A stretch of 64,000 nucleotides of DNA from Magicicada septendecula (lineage: Eukaryota > Arthropoda > Insecta > Hemiptera > Cicadidae): the NCBI GenBank assembly GCA_034769895.1, contig CM068372.1:383675910-383739909 (forward strand), in the 5' to 3' direction. Below the pieces are notes generated by a model that made no database searches, was not told the origin of the DNA, and saw nothing but the letters and a program-made list of their open reading frames with translations. Shown here in pieces: positions 53,082 to 64,000 of this stretch; position 1 is the stretch's first letter; the number at the start of each line of letters is the position of its first letter. The translations under genes and the position numbers were made by a program.

Positions 53082-54140
53082 TTAGAGCGGTTGTGAGTGT
53101 TGCAGCTGTGGTTTATAATTAGCATTATAATAATTATATTTATAATTACCATGTGGTTGAATATAGTGCTTTGTATTACTACCTTGCGTGATATTTTCTG
53201 CTTGTGTGATTAGTATTAAAAATTCTTCAACTGTTTTAATACCTTGGGTATATACGGCTAATTGGATATCTCTCGGAAAATGGTAAGACAACTTGGAGAT
53301 TATTTCGTATTCTGAAAATTTAGGTTTAAAGTGTTTCACCCTTTCTATTTGAGCTATCGTATATTGTTCAATGCTTGTACGACCATGCATATTGAATTTA
53401 CCATATTCAAGTTGATCGCGTACTTGACGTTGCATATATATTTTCCAGTATCTGTTTTCAAAAAAATCGCGGAATTGTTGATACGTAGTAATGTTATCTC
53501 GAATTATAGAACACCATTGGCTTGCAGAATCTTTAAAATGTCGAGTAACGAAGTCGATCTTTTCATTATCGTCTATCGCACTACCTATCTTGTCCATCTC
53601 TTTCTCAATATTCGCCAAAAATTCCATGCTGTTTTCCCACTTGTTACCTGCAAATGTTATCTTATTTCTTTCTTCGAATGGTACTGGAAACATCATCGTC
53701 TGCGTCGGCCGTCTGCGAAGTTCTTCCTTAAGTTGCTTCATTTCATTCCGGACTTCTTCCTTCATATGGGATACCTCTCCAGAACAGTCTTTTGTAGTCT
53801 CTTCAATTTTATTTTCAATAACTATGGTACGCGTTTCTATTTCTCTAATTTTACTGGTATTTGCTTGTGACATATTATTAACAGTTTGAATTTTATCATC
53901 CTGTTCTCGCGTTATAGTAGTTAACTTATTATTTAAATCGTCATTTATTTGTTTATGTACTTCTTTTATATCTCTACTCTATTCGAGACGCAATTCCTTT
54001 TGTTTATTTTTAATCCTCACTGCTTGCTCATGTAAGGCTTGTTTTAAAATTATTCTCTAAAGTATATATCATACTTATATAGTATTTCTCATACGTAAGT
54101 TGGTATCAACAATTTTTTCTGTTAACTCTTCTAAACTTTC
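53082..54140 (-). pseudogene. Gypsy gag, 3' part
   Basis: From the BEL insertion point (54140) leftward the frame first gives about 20 gag codons and meets a stop near 54080. A second stop, TAG, is at 53979-53981. The open part (53082-53873) carries a coiled coil (EIETRTIVIENKIEETT) and then the capsid-like region: FAGNKWENSMEFLANIEKE, HFKDSASQWCSI, QFRDFFENRYW and SIEQYTIAQIERVKHF. This W...F...W-F/R-x-x-F-x-x-R-Y/F-W pattern is that of retrotransposon Gag capsids. It forms the particle shell. The N-terminal piece is 7.7 kb away at 61806-62042. Confidence 0.85.
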
Positions 54141-54618
54141 TGTTGCGTGCTGGAAGCTCTTGAAGTTTCTCGAGTTGTTCCAGAAGACGCTAAATGAAGA
54201 GGGCTGGTTTGAAAGTATAACGAAGTGGACTGTATTGAATTTATATAATGTTCATTTATTGACAACTTTATATTTTAGATGTTATTGCTGACACGTGCGA
54301 ATGTTTTTCTGGGCATAACGCCCGTTAATTAAGTTTTAATAAAAGTCAAACGCCATAATAAATAGACGGAAGTTGCCTGAATTAAATTAGTGCAGGTCGC
54401 ACATGACGAATAATTGAATAATGAGATCCAGAAGCCGCAGCTGGAAGAGTAATGTTAACGAGTGTACAGCTCGGAGTATCTAAATAACTGAACAAAAATT
54501 GACCACCGTGCGCCCAGCTGCCGGCTGGCGGCGGTAGATAAGCAACGTGACGTCATCCGCCCGTGCCGCAATGCGGTACTCACAACACAGATATAGAAAT
54601 ACAGTACAAGGTTCGAAC
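54141..54618 (-). repeat. BEL element 3' LTR
   Basis: 478 bp. Bounded on the left by CTTTC and on the right by the element interior. It holds the sense-strand end of the element. Confidence 0.95.
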
Positions 54619-55330
54619 ATACTGCCCGCTCAAAATCGGGACGATTTTGCAATTTATTCATTAAGTTAATAATATAATAATTGATTTTACATGAAAAAAA
54701 AGAACAACAATTGGCGTATTGACTACAGCGCAATGACAGCTAGGTAATTAATAACAATAATATGACTAACATGATAAATTCAAGTGATAATTGTAAGGTA
54801 CACAAGAAATCGACCTTTATAATCATAGCAAAAAAAAAACTGACAATAAAATTACCCAATACATAGTAGCACAACAGTATACACAATAATAAAATGATTG
54901 AGTAGACACATTGATCTATCCCAAATAATACCCAATAACGATTACACAGCATTAAATAATAAGTGATAATACAATGAAAAGACATAACAATTGTATTCAT
55001 AATATTGACACAACGAACCCCCAATAAATTCAATAATACATGACCATTGGAAAATAGAATACATACATACAAATAATTGATACAATAAAGTAACAATAAT
55101 AATTCCCAAAAGTTTAAATACATAATCATATAATAATACAATGACAAATATAAAATAATTGATACAATGAAGACGCAGTAACTATTGCAATAATAGCTAT
55201 CCGACAGTAGTAATAATAATTACAATGATAATAATACAATTGACTGTATACCCCGGGAATGTCCCGGGCGTGTTCCAAGGCAATGTGACAAGTTCACATT
55301 CCTGGTACGTATCGTATGACGCTCATGCGA
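54619..55330 (-). other. BEL element 3' untranslated region
   Basis: AT-rich between the integrase stop and the 3' LTR, with many ATAATA-type simple runs. An open frame at 54740-55147 has no motif and is composition-driven. The sequence next to the LTR is GAGCGGGCAGTA on the sense strand, a weak polypurine tract. Confidence 0.6.
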
Positions 55331-57820
55331 CTAGTCTGTTGCCGCCGGAAGGGGGCATAATTTGTGGATGGGTCGGCGTAGGATAGCCTGCGCGGTGCGA
55401 ACTTCAGCAACGCGCACTATGGAGTCCTGACCCGCAAAAGCATTAGTAATTACTCCTCGCTTCCACTGAAGTGGGGGGGAATTATCGTCTAGAATGAGGA
55501 CAAGCTGTCCAACATTTAAATTCTTTAACGTCGTGCGCCATTTGTTGCGTTGCTGCATCTGGTGCAGATAATCCTTGGACCATCGCTTCCAGATGGATTG
55601 TGTAAATCTTTGGAGCAGCTGCCACCTGCCCAAACGACTAGTATTGATTTGGGTATAGTCGGGCTCCGGAAGTGCCGTCAGTGGAGCACCGACCAAGAAA
55701 TGAGCGGGAGTTAAGGGTTCAGGGTCCCTAGCATCGTTGGACATAACAAATAAAGGGCGTGAGTTAAGGCAAGCCTCTATTTGAGTGAGAATTGTAGAAT
55801 ACTCCTCAAAATTCAAGATAGTACCGCCAATCACGCGACGTAAATGATATTTGACACTTTTCACCACGCTTTCCCACAAACCACCGAAATGAGGGGCTGA
55901 GGGTGGAATAAAGGACCACTTGATATCGCGGGGACAGCAAAACTCCTGAGTAGATTGCTCAACTCCCTTAGAATTTAAAAACCTGTATAAATCGTGTAAG
56001 GTGCGGCTGGCACGACGAAAATTCGTACCATTATCCGAAAATGTCTGCGCGGGAATACCTCTGCGCGCGATGAACCGTTTTAAGGCCGCTATAAAGGCGT
56101 TGGAGGTGAGATCTGATACAAGTTCCAAATGAATGGCCTTTGTGCACATGCATATAAATAACGCAATATATGCCTTTGCCGTGGATTTTGAGCGCTGCCC
56201 GCCATGGCGTAAAGGTACGGGACCGGCGTAGTCCACGGCCGATTGGGAAAATGGCTTAGCAGGCGTGACCCTGGAAGGGGGTAACTGACCCAATAATTGA
56301 TTCGCGCCTCTAGCACGGTAACGGAAGCAAATGATACATTTATGTATTACTGAGCGGATATAAGATTTGTCGTTAATAATCCAATATTTCTGTCTGAGAG
56401 AGGACTGGGTCAATTGCACCCCAGAGTGCAACAAACGGAGATGTTCATACTCTATGATTAATTTGGTGAGATGAGAATGCGGGTTCAAAATTATTTGATG
56501 TTTGCTCGCGTAGTTAAGTTGGGAGAGCTGCAGGCGTCCACCCACTCTCAAAATACCTGTGTCATCCAGGAAGGGGTTAAGTGAAAGAATTTTACTGCTG
56601 CTGGGAATGCAGCGATGTGCCTCAAGCTCCTTAACCTCCATGCCGAAGTGCAAATGCTGAGACTGGCGAACAAAGAACAAAAGTGTATCATGCAACTCTT
56701 GAGCAGACAAAAAGGAAGTGTCACTGTCAACAACCGGGAGCCTAGAGTTACGAATAAATCTGCGGCAATATGCGAAGACGCGGATGAGTCTTGTAAGGGA
56801 TGAGTAATTTTCAACATAGCTGGGGTTGGAAGAGGCGACAATTAGTGAGGTTTGGACCTGCTTACGACGTTCTTGCTCCAGGTCGGGGTAAGTACAGGGC
56901 GCATGAGTATCGAAGGCACTAATGGGCCATGATGAAGACTCATGGGCTAACCAGGACGGACCATGCCACCATTGAGGTTGGCTGTGCAAACTACGAGGGA
57001 GGCAACCGCGTGATAAAACGTCGGCAGGGTTGTCAGATGTTAATAAATGATGCCAAGTTCCCCGGTTAATAAGACGCTGTATTTCCGCGACACGTTTGGA
57101 TACAAATACCTTCCAGCGGGAAGATTGCTGATGTATCCAATGTAAAGCTATCATCGAGTCCGAATAGAAATATAATTCGTCAAATTTGTAGTTGACGGCG
57201 TCTAAAACTTTAGAAGTTAACTGCGCCAGTAATAAACAAGCACAAAGTTCAAGCCGGGGTAGCGTTTTCTGTTTCAGCGGAGCGACCATAGATTTTGCGC
57301 ATAACAGGTTTGAAGATATGGCGCCGTTCGAATAGACTGCCCGCACATAAATACAGCACGCGTAACCTTTAGCCGACGCGTCGGCGAATCCGTGAAGCTG
57401 TAATGAAATGATTTGATAATTGTTTAGACTCTTAACCGACCTCGTAATTTTAAAATGAGTGTCGGAAACTAATTGAGAGTAGAGTTCCAACCATTGATTG
57501 GATAATGAGCCAGATAAGGGTTCGTCCCAACTCGTGCCCGCCAACCACAACTGTTGTACAAAATGCTTGCACCAAAACGTAATGGGGACAATAAGACCCA
57601 ACGGGTCGTAAATCCCTGCAATGACCGACAACACACTTCTTTTGTTGAACACGGCCGAATTGTCATCACCCCGAACGGTATATAAAAAACTGTCTTCGTT
57701 AACGCCATTGGATTCCCAATGTACGCACGTTTTGATTTTTGCTAAAGTCATGGGAAACGTGGGCGCGAGAGGCCATAATGTTCTGGTCGTTAGAAAACCA
57801 TTTATGTAAAGTAAAACCAT
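55331..57820 (-). pseudogene. BEL/Pao pol: RT end, RNase H and integrase
   Basis: 829-residue frame; the part to the left of about 57700 is genuine. It begins NEDSFLYTV, then SVIAGIYDPLGLI and PITFWCKHFVQQLW (Pao-type RT end), LHGFADASAKGYACCIY (RNase H first Asp), LPRLELCACLLLAQL, YSDSMIALHWI and SDNPADVLSRG. Integrase has a zinc-binding CIICFRYR region, AVDYAGPV (first Asp), TFSDNGTNF (second Asp), HFGGLWESVVKSVKYHL (Glu), then RPLFVMSND and LTPAHFLVG. The C terminus carries LVLILDDNSPPLQWKRGVI. All catalytic residues seen are present. It is joined to the upstream frame by a single-base break near 57700. Confidence 0.92.
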
Positions 57821-59105
57821 GTCTGTTTAGCAAATCCACGATGTCGGACCTCATTTTAGATAGCACGTTCGGATCGTCCGATCCCGTCATAAGATCGTCT
57901 ACATAAACATCATTGGCTATGGCTAGGCAAGCCATAGGGTGGTCGGATTTATTTTCGTGGGCTCTTTGAGCCAGACATCTAGTTGCAAGAAAAGAGGCAC
58001 TTGCAGTCCCATAAGTGACTGTCCTTAAAGCGTAATATTGGAGTTCCTTATGCGGTGCGTCACACCAAACGATACGCTGCAAATTGGAATCCTTTGGGTT
58101 AACCAAAATTTGTCGATACATTTTTTCAATGTCTGCAATGAGGACGTATCGGTGGGTACGGAAACGAACCATGATCGAGAACAGATCCTGCTGGATCGTG
58201 GGACCGACCATCAGAGTATCGTTGAGGGACAAATTATTTGTCGTTTTAGCGGAGCCGTCGAAAACAACACGTAACTTAGTGGTTATGCTGGAACCCTTAA
58301 AGACTGAGTGATGAGGCAAATAAAAAGTGTCTGATTTGTCAAGCGATAAATCGTACTCATTAAGTGAAGACATATGACCAAGCTTCAAGTATTCACGCAT
58401 GAACTCGCTATAGCCTTTGTAAAGGGCAGGGTTCTGCTTGAACTTAAACTCTAGCGACTGAAACCTGCGGATTGCTCCGCGAAGAGAATCGCCCAAATGA
58501 GACTGGTCTGACTTGCGGGGCAGGGATACCACAAATCTTCCTTCGTGGTTGCGGACAGTATTTGTCACAAAATGCCTTTCACATGCCGAGTCCTGAGAGG
58601 AGGGATTACGACTAGAGATCTCCTCCATCTTCCAGAATTCCTTTAGTTGCGAGGAAATCTCACTATCATCTTTACAGACCATAAAGGATGAAACCGGTTT
58701 AGTCATGTCGACATTGAAAGGTAAATTACCTGCTAGAATGAATCCTAGCTTAGTCTCCTGAATTAATGGAAAGTGCGGGCCGCGGATAAATTTAATAGGT
58801 TCGATTAATTGCAAATAATACTGAGCACCGAGCAATACATCGACTTGCGACGAGAAGTTGAGGTGTGGGTCAGCTAAGAATACGTCCTTCGGTAAATTTA
58901 AAGAGGCGAGATCAAACGATTCCGCCGGTAGATTATTAGTTATGCTGGGAAGCACGGCGCAATGTACGTTCAAAGTAAAAGGTTTATAGCGAGACTGTAA
59001 CCTTACTCTTGTACTGAAGTCAGCCTGGGACAGTGAGTTGTTTATACCCGTTATGGGCAATTGAGATTTAACCAATTTAAGGCCCATTCGACGTGCGAAA
59101 TCCAT
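57699..59105 (-). pseudogene. BEL/Pao pol: protease end and RT
   Basis: Starts just after a stop at 59121-59123; the same frame continues into the protease active site upstream. VDVLLGAQYYLQLI and RGPHFPLIQETKLGFILAG are the Pao peptidase signature. The RT follows with SVFKGSSITTKLRVVFDGSA, IQQDLFSIMVRFRTHRYVLI, DIEKMYRQILV and NDVYVDDLMTGSDD, so the Y-V-D-D box is intact. The frame breaks near 57700 before RNase H. The aspartic protease would process the polyprotein, and the RT would copy the RNA. Confidence 0.92.
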
Positions 59106-59120
59106 AGTACAGAAGTTCGC

Positions 59121-59726
59121 TTACGAGCCGGAATCCAATAAAATTCTAACTGGGAACTTTTTACCGGCATGATCAGTTGTCATACAGACTGCGGTAGATA
59201 ACAATATTGACTTATTCGTTTGCAATTTTAGTGAACATTGGTTGTTGATGGAAGATCCGTTTTGGTTAGACAAGTGAATCATGGTGTGGTGACGCTTCGC
59301 ACACTTTCTACAAGAAAATTTTGATGGGCAGTGGGAACTTTCGTGGCCAGGACGAAGGCAATTTAAACAAAGTTTGTTTTTTATTATAATGTTTTTTCTT
59401 TCAGGGATAGTAAGCGACGTAAATTGTGAGCAATCAATAATTCTGTGTTTCCCGTTACATAATTTACATAAATTATTTCCGACATGAGAGTGGAATGCCC
59501 CCTTAGGAGCGCTTATCGGTTTAATTGCCTTGCGATAAGGAGTCTTATCACTACCATTTAACTTGCTCGCTGAAGTAGTTGCGCTATCAAGATTTTGTAA
59601 TAATTGTCTGCGTGTATTTAAGAATTTTATAAAATTATTAAAATCAGGGAATTTATGTTCTGACAAGCTCTTTTCACAACCGAAGAGTGTAACTATCGAG
59701 TTTTTGAGCCAAATAATGAATAACAA
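59121..59726 (-). pseudogene. BEL/Pao Gag C terminus with zinc knuckles and protease start
   Basis: Contains FPDFNNFIKFLNTR, then LCKLCNGKHRIIDC, CLNCLRPGHESSHC (classic C-x2-C-x4-H-x4-C) and CRKCAKRHHTMIH, the zinc knuckles of BEL/Pao Gag. The protease begins PVRILLDSGS and is cut by TAA at 59121-59123 right after the D-S-G-S active site. The frame connects to the upstream Gag frame by a shift near 59690. The knuckles bind the genomic RNA for packaging. Confidence 0.9.
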
Positions 59727-60459
59727 TGATTTCGAATGTATTTACTGGTAAGTTGAGGTTATTTAATGCATTGATATTGGCGGTTATTTCATCAATGAAT
59801 CTGGAAACGCTAATTTGGGATTCTTGTTGAACCGATTGGACGGCCAGGACATTCCCGACATGATGGGCGGAGACAATTAACTTACTGTCATACCTATTTT
59901 TTAACAGATCGATAGCCACCGCGTAGTTTTCATGAGTAATTGGCAGTGATTTTATTACGTTCAGCGCCTCGCCAGATAATGACGAGTGCAAATAGTGTAG
60001 TTTTTGTATGTCCGTCAGGTCGGTTCTGACGTGTATTAGTTCGAGAAAGATATTATAATAATGCTGCCACTCAATAATGCTTCCCGCAAACCGAGGTAAT
60101 TTGATCGGTTCCAACTGTATGGGGGGGGGTTTAAGATGCGTACTTTCAGCATTAATTAAGGGTTTTTGATTCACATGCTCTGCTTGCTCCAACAAGTGTT
60201 GCAACTTACATTCTATGTTGCAAAGATCGTCCTCAGTTTGGACTCTATCACTTGCTAATGCAAAATCCGCTTCCTCGGATTCGATTTGAGATTGTATTTC
60301 ATCGTATTTGGTGGATAATTCCATCAAATGCCGAAGTTTTATTTTCAGCGCATGATGATCGCTGGTTTCCAAATCGAAATTGTCCGCGAAGGTGTTTACG
60401 CGGGATATCGAAGCTTTAATAGTGCCTCGATTCTTTATTAAAGCTTTTACATCCGCCAT
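59674..60459 (-). pseudogene. BEL/Pao Gag N-terminal and capsid region
   Basis: 261 residues from an ATG at 60459, about 870 bp after the 5' LTR. First a charged helical segment (IKNRGTIKASISRVN, LMELSTKYDEIQSQIESEE), then LPRFAGSIIEWQHYYNIFLE, LTDIQKLHYLHSSLSGEALN and SLPITHENYAVAIDLLKNRY. This DUF1759-type sequence is the hallmark of BEL/Pao Gag. It ends in FEIIVIHYLAQKL and leaves frame near 59690. It is expected to make the particle shell. Confidence 0.92.
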
Positions 60460-61301
60460 AATTACAATTTAAAATATAATTTAGAATAATTTGAGCGCAG
60501 AGCAGGTGAACAATGGACTTAAATTTTGATAAAATCTGAATAAGGTGCGGTAGCTAGCGATCGTTATATAGCTTAACACAATACTTGCTACAACAAATAT
60601 GCTTATTATCTCTATTAAAACAGCCTCTATTAGAATTTAAGACTTATTGAAATTATGAATTTAAATAATAATAATAATAATAATAATACATATAGTCTTG
60701 TCTCGATACTTGAACTCACAATGAGTTGCTAAATAGTTACGAAAATATGTTCAATAATAATGATATATGTTTACACAAAGGTGTCAAAAATAACATGTTG
60801 AATATGAAATATTGCTTAGAACGTTATGTCCATACATTATTTAAATAATTATACTAATAAGTAAAAGGTTCATAGTCACGTGGAATCCTAGCGTGTTACG
60901 AACTGCTGTGGTCCTGTTGGTTCCGATCTGAATCCGTCCGTCAATCCTGTGCTGTTGGTGACCCGCCTGTTCGTGCTGGTTCGATGAAGTCTGCCATCGT
61001 ATATCAGCGTACATTACAGTTGTGGAATTGCTGCTACTGTATAACTGCCTTGACGATTCCTGTCGTGTCAGCTCTGCCGTTCTGTTGTATCTTGGTAGTC
61101 ACTTGTTTGAAGTCGTTTTTTCGGTGATAAATGGCATCCAGGGTCAGCAATTTAAATTTGAGAGTTTTTGAATTTTGAAGCTTTTTCGGGAACTAGGACC
61201 TTTGCCCAATGAAATAAATGTTTTGAAGTTGCCCATAAGGCGGAAATAAAATCCAGATTAGTGGACCAGAAAATGTTGTCGCTTGTGGACGAAAACTATG
61301 A
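60460..61301 (-). other. BEL element 5' leader
   Basis: Non-coding leader between the primer site and the Gag start. It holds AATAATAAT simple repeats at 60665-60690. No other structure recognised. Confidence 0.6.
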
Positions 61302-61321
61302 AATCCGGTTCGGTTGGACCA
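61302..61321 (-). promoter_or_regulatory. BEL element primer-binding site
   Basis: On the sense strand TGGTCCAACCGAACCGG begins four bases after the 5' LTR. Its complement ends AATCCGGTTCGGTTGGACCA, which looks like the 3' end of tRNA-Tyr (AATCCGG...GGACCA) with mismatches. The tRNA identity is tentative. Confidence 0.55.
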
Positions 61322-61325
61322 AAAA

Positions 61326-61800
61326 TGTTGCGTGCTGGAAGCTCTTGAAGTTTCTCGAGTTGTTCCAGGAGACGCTAAATGAAGAGGGCTGGTTTGAAAG
61401 TATAACGAAGTGGACTGTATTGAATTTATATAATGTTCATTTATTGACAACTTTATATTTTAGATGTTTTTGCTGACACATGCGGATGTTTTTCTGGCCA
61501 TAACGCCCGTTAATTAAGTTTTAATAAAAGTCAAACGCCATAATAAATAGACGGAAGTCGCCTGAATTAGTGCAGGTTGCACATGACGAATAATTGAATA
61601 ATGAGATCCAGAAGCCGCGGCTGGAAGAGTAATGTTAACGAGTGTACAGCTCGGAATATCTATAATAACTGAACAAAAATTGACCACCGTGCGCCCAGCT
61701 GCCGGCTGGCGGCCGTAGATAAGCAACGTGACGTCATCCGCGCGTGCCGCAATGCGGTACTTACAACACAGATATAGAAATACAGTACAAGGTTCGAACA
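61326..61800 (-). repeat. BEL element 5' LTR
   Basis: 475 bp, TGTTGCGTG to TTCGAACA, followed by CTTTC (61801-61805). It is the partner of 54141-54618. Confidence 0.95.
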
Positions 61801-61805
61801 CTTTC

Positions 61806-62042
61806 AGTTATTTTTATGGTGTCCTGTTTAAAATTTTCAGTCTGTTGTTCTAGTTTAGTATTACAATTTTCAGACTGTTGTTCTAATTTATTTTCTAAAC
61901 TTTCTGTTTGGTTTTTATTTAATTCTTTTAATTCGTCTATTCTCGCATTCAAATTTTCTGTCTGTTTTGTGCTTATTTCATCTACCCAAGCACGCCTCAT
62001 AGTTTGAAGTGCTTCCATGTTCAGGCTTTCTGGTGCAACCAT
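61806..62042 (-). pseudogene. Gypsy gag, 5' part
   Basis: Starts ATG at 62042 (MVAPESLNMEALQTMRRAW), about 130 bp after the primer site, and runs as a Glu/Gln/Asn-rich coiled coil with repeated heptad-like units (ENLNARIDELKELN, ENKLEQQSENCNTKLEQQTEN) to the BEL insertion at 61805. The frame is open to that point. The remainder continues at 54140. The coiled coil probably mediates Gag multimerisation. Confidence 0.85.
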
Positions 62043-62169
62043 AATGAATATTTTGTATTTATTTATTATGTTTTAGAATATTATGGAACCGAATTACTAA
62101 TTTTATTTATTTATTTATTATTATTAATAATTTTCTTATTACAATTACACCTTTACAATGAGATTATTT

Positions 62170-62181
62170 CGTTGAGCGCCA
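62170..62181 (-). promoter_or_regulatory. Gypsy element primer-binding site
   Basis: Sense-strand TGGCGCTCAACG two bases after the LTR end (GACACA-AC). It closely resembles the tRNA-Lys-type sites of insect gypsy elements (TGGCGCCCAAC). Confidence 0.65.
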
Positions 62182-62183
62182 GT

Positions 62184-64000
62184 TGTGTCTTAATACACAA
62201 CAATTAACATAACATACAGTTAATGTTTAGTATAAATAATTATTATTACATATAATATATTTTTAATTTAACACACCTTTATTTTTAGAGCAACCATTTA
62301 GCTACAAATAACAATTTAAATAGTCAAATGGTCAGGATCATGCCACACGTTCTTCGGCAACAATTTATACAAAGGTATATCTTTGTGTATATACTGTAGG
62401 TTGCAAATACAAATTTATTTGTGTTTGAGGAGCCCCACGTTCTTGGGATGTCAAAATTTTATAACACTACAAATTGATATTTATTTAATGTAATTTAAAT
62501 GTGTGTTTTTATATAACATAACAAATTCAATTTAATTTATTGAATTGATTTCATGGGTGTAATCGTAATAAGAAGATGATACGTTATTTAAGTTTAAAAT
62601 TGTTCCATAATTTATTTATTAAACAAAATCTTTCATATCGCATATTAAACATTGACTCATTATTATATCATTTGTATGAAGTTTTCGAACATAACTTATT
62701 GCTGACAAATTACATACACATGTTATACAGAAATCTGATTATCTAATTTTAATTACTTTAAAATATTTATTTTGCTCTCGGCTTACTCATTGCGTGCTCA
62801 TCTTTTTGCAATTGCTGATTCATTAGCTTCAAAAATAAATTTACTTCTATTCAAATTTCTTTTATATTACTTTGTTTTAACTTTCTACTGCATATGCATT
62901 CACCTTTATCACCAAAGACTTTACTAATTACGTTAATTCAAAATTTAGATATTTCTCTTATCATTTACGTTACTAATTACTAAATTTGATACAAGAAATA
63001 TTAATCTAATTTTTATTCTGCTTTTACATTTAGGTATAATTTATTTATTTTAATATTGGTTGAATGTCTTTCATTCCAACTTTAATTAGTGTCTTTCAAA
63101 TGTCTATAATTACAATGGTTTTTTATCACCTCGTTTGACGTGGTTATTCATCTGTACGTCCTCCTTCTGGTCCTCTGGTCGTGTTCTACTGCATGTGCTG
63201 ATTAACAGTCATCTCGTCTAACGTCATATGCTGCCGGTGTGTCCATAGACCTGATCGTATGTATTCTGCGGCTCTGGCTGGACATCTAGTTTGTCCTGTG
63301 ACTCTTACTATAGATGTGAATTGGCGTCATCGACTGACATAGTCTCCTGCGGCAACGGTTGAATCGAGAAGAAACTTTATTAGCGCGACCTGGTATTTAT
63401 AGTCAGGTCGTGCAAAAATTCCTGTCTGAACAATATTTGACCTGTCAGATTCTGTCGAGCGTAACTTTCCCCACTCTGGTTCAAGTCACAATTTTCGCCT
63501 ATTTTCGCGAATTACGAAGTTTGTTTCACATCACTCGATGCTCAATCGATCACTAATTTTTATGTGATTACTATACTAAATTACACTTCTTTATGGTACT
63601 CACAAAAAGAGTTATTCATTTTTTACATATAGTAATTGCATTTTTCGTCACATCTGTACGGTTTTTTAACACTTTATTTACCTATAATTTCTATACACTT
63701 TGGTGTCTTTTGTTTTATCCTATCACACTTAGTTTCCTTTAATTAAAATAAACATATAACTATTCTACTTGAATAGGGTTGGTTACATTTCAGGAATGGA
63801 CAGGTTTCACACACACCAACAAATTACGCGCGTATACAACGCTAGCGACAGGTGTGTCGAAAATGCATGTCCATGCATGAATTCTGCGCTCCCTATTTTT
63901 ACTACGATCCAGCTTATGCAATCTGAATCATGTTTATTAATTTATATTTATTTATTTATATTATTTATTTCATTTATTTTGGCAATGCACAGTACCGTTA
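62184..64000 (-). repeat. Gypsy element 5' LTR, incomplete at window edge
   Basis: Starts TGTGTCTTAATACACAAC (with a TTGTGT/ACACAA inverted repeat at its tip) and runs past the window end. Comparison with 49334 shows only about 14-20 bp are missing, so the full LTR is about 1.83 kb. The head has two diverged repeats around CCACACGTTCTTCGG (62340) and CCCCACGTTCTTGGG (62440). Confidence 0.85.

Larger units (their letters stand above)
54141..61800 (-). mobile_element. BEL/Pao LTR retrotransposon inserted in Gypsy gag
   Basis: 7660-bp element: LTRs 54141-54618 and 61326-61800 (TGTTGCGTG to TTCGAACA), exact 5-bp duplication CTTTC on both sides (54136-54140, 61801-61805). Minus-strand order is Gag with zinc knuckles, protease, RT, RNase H, integrase, as in BEL/Pao. 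The LTRs differ at about a dozen positions plus a 5-bp indel over ~478 bp (about 97% identity). One nonsense codon and two frameshifts lie in the coding region. It lies in Gypsy gag, so it is younger than that element. Confidence 0.95.
47905..64000 (-). mobile_element. Gypsy-type LTR retrotransposon, interrupted by a BEL/Pao element
   Basis: Minus-strand order: 5' LTR (62184 to beyond 64000), primer-binding site, gag (split), protease, RT, RNase H, integrase, purine-rich tract, 3' LTR (47905-49334, truncated). Domain order with integrase after RNase H defines Gypsy/Ty3. There is no room for an env gene between integrase and LTR. Coding lesions include several stops and frameshifts, plus the 7.66-kb BEL insertion. 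The LTRs still look about 97% alike over 1.4 kb, so the insertion is moderately recent. The right end of the 5' LTR is about 14-20 bp past the window edge. Confidence 0.9.

Noticed and set aside
53331..53889. Long plus-strand frames across the Gypsy gag
   Set aside because: Antisense shadows of gag; translation lacks any family pattern, while the minus strand has capsid motifs.
54601..54620. GGTTCGAAC in the BEL LTR as a tRNA T-arm
   Set aside because: No anticodon or acceptor stem around it; it is the LTR terminus and occurs in both LTRs.

Overview
The window is AT-rich eukaryotic DNA made almost entirely of transposable elements. The mix of BEL/Pao, Gypsy-type and gag-only LTR elements, Penelope-like elements, a hAT derivative and decayed non-LTR reverse transcriptases, plus one trypsin-like exon of insect style, points to an arthropod, most likely an insect with a large, repeat-rich genome. 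The species cannot be named from this sequence. I see no rRNA, tRNA, CRISPR or bacterial-type gene.

Layout. 1-7520: T-rich DNA, then a row of solo-LTR-like units separated by (AT)n microsatellites, with a head-to-head pair of Penelope 3' ends at 3752-3996. 7527-18621: one LTR-like unit split by a 7.6-kb LTR element (element 1, 7764-15369; two 1.2-kb LTRs, 4-bp duplication AGCA) that encodes only a broken gag-like protein. 18660-24360: T-rich unit, a 218-bp (AC)n array and a 745-bp hAT derivative with an 8-bp duplication. 24361-26226: another solo LTR. 26282-27047: two reverse-transcriptase fragments. 27048-38705: element 3, a gag-only LTR element with a truncated 5' LTR and a 2.25-kb 3' LTR. 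Inside it sits element 2 (29675-35904), a relative of element 1 whose 5' LTR and gag start are deleted. 38706-43280: relatively GC-rich debris of non-LTR retrotransposons and one long-inverted-repeat element.

Host gene. The only convincing host coding sequence is the last exon of a trypsin-like serine protease on the minus strand (43828-44114), with splice acceptor, stop codon and AATAAA. The rest of the gene is not recognised in the window.

44595-47890: Penelope-like fragments with GIY-YIG domains on both strands flank a candidate LTR. 47905-64000: a minus-strand Gypsy-type element (gag, protease, RT, RNase H, integrase; long LTRs, the right one cut by the window edge), interrupted inside gag by a complete BEL/Pao element (54141-61800; 5-bp duplication CTTTC). 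All the autonomous-type coding regions carry stops or frameshifts, so none looks active.

Most notable are two paralogous gag-only elements (1 and 2). They share a previously unrecognised protein, a UUCG-capped hairpin with a compensatory change beside the polypurine tract, and conserved GC-rich non-coding islands in a different order. Also notable are hammerhead-like motifs at three Penelope 3' ends and repeated LTR insertion into (AT)n tracts.
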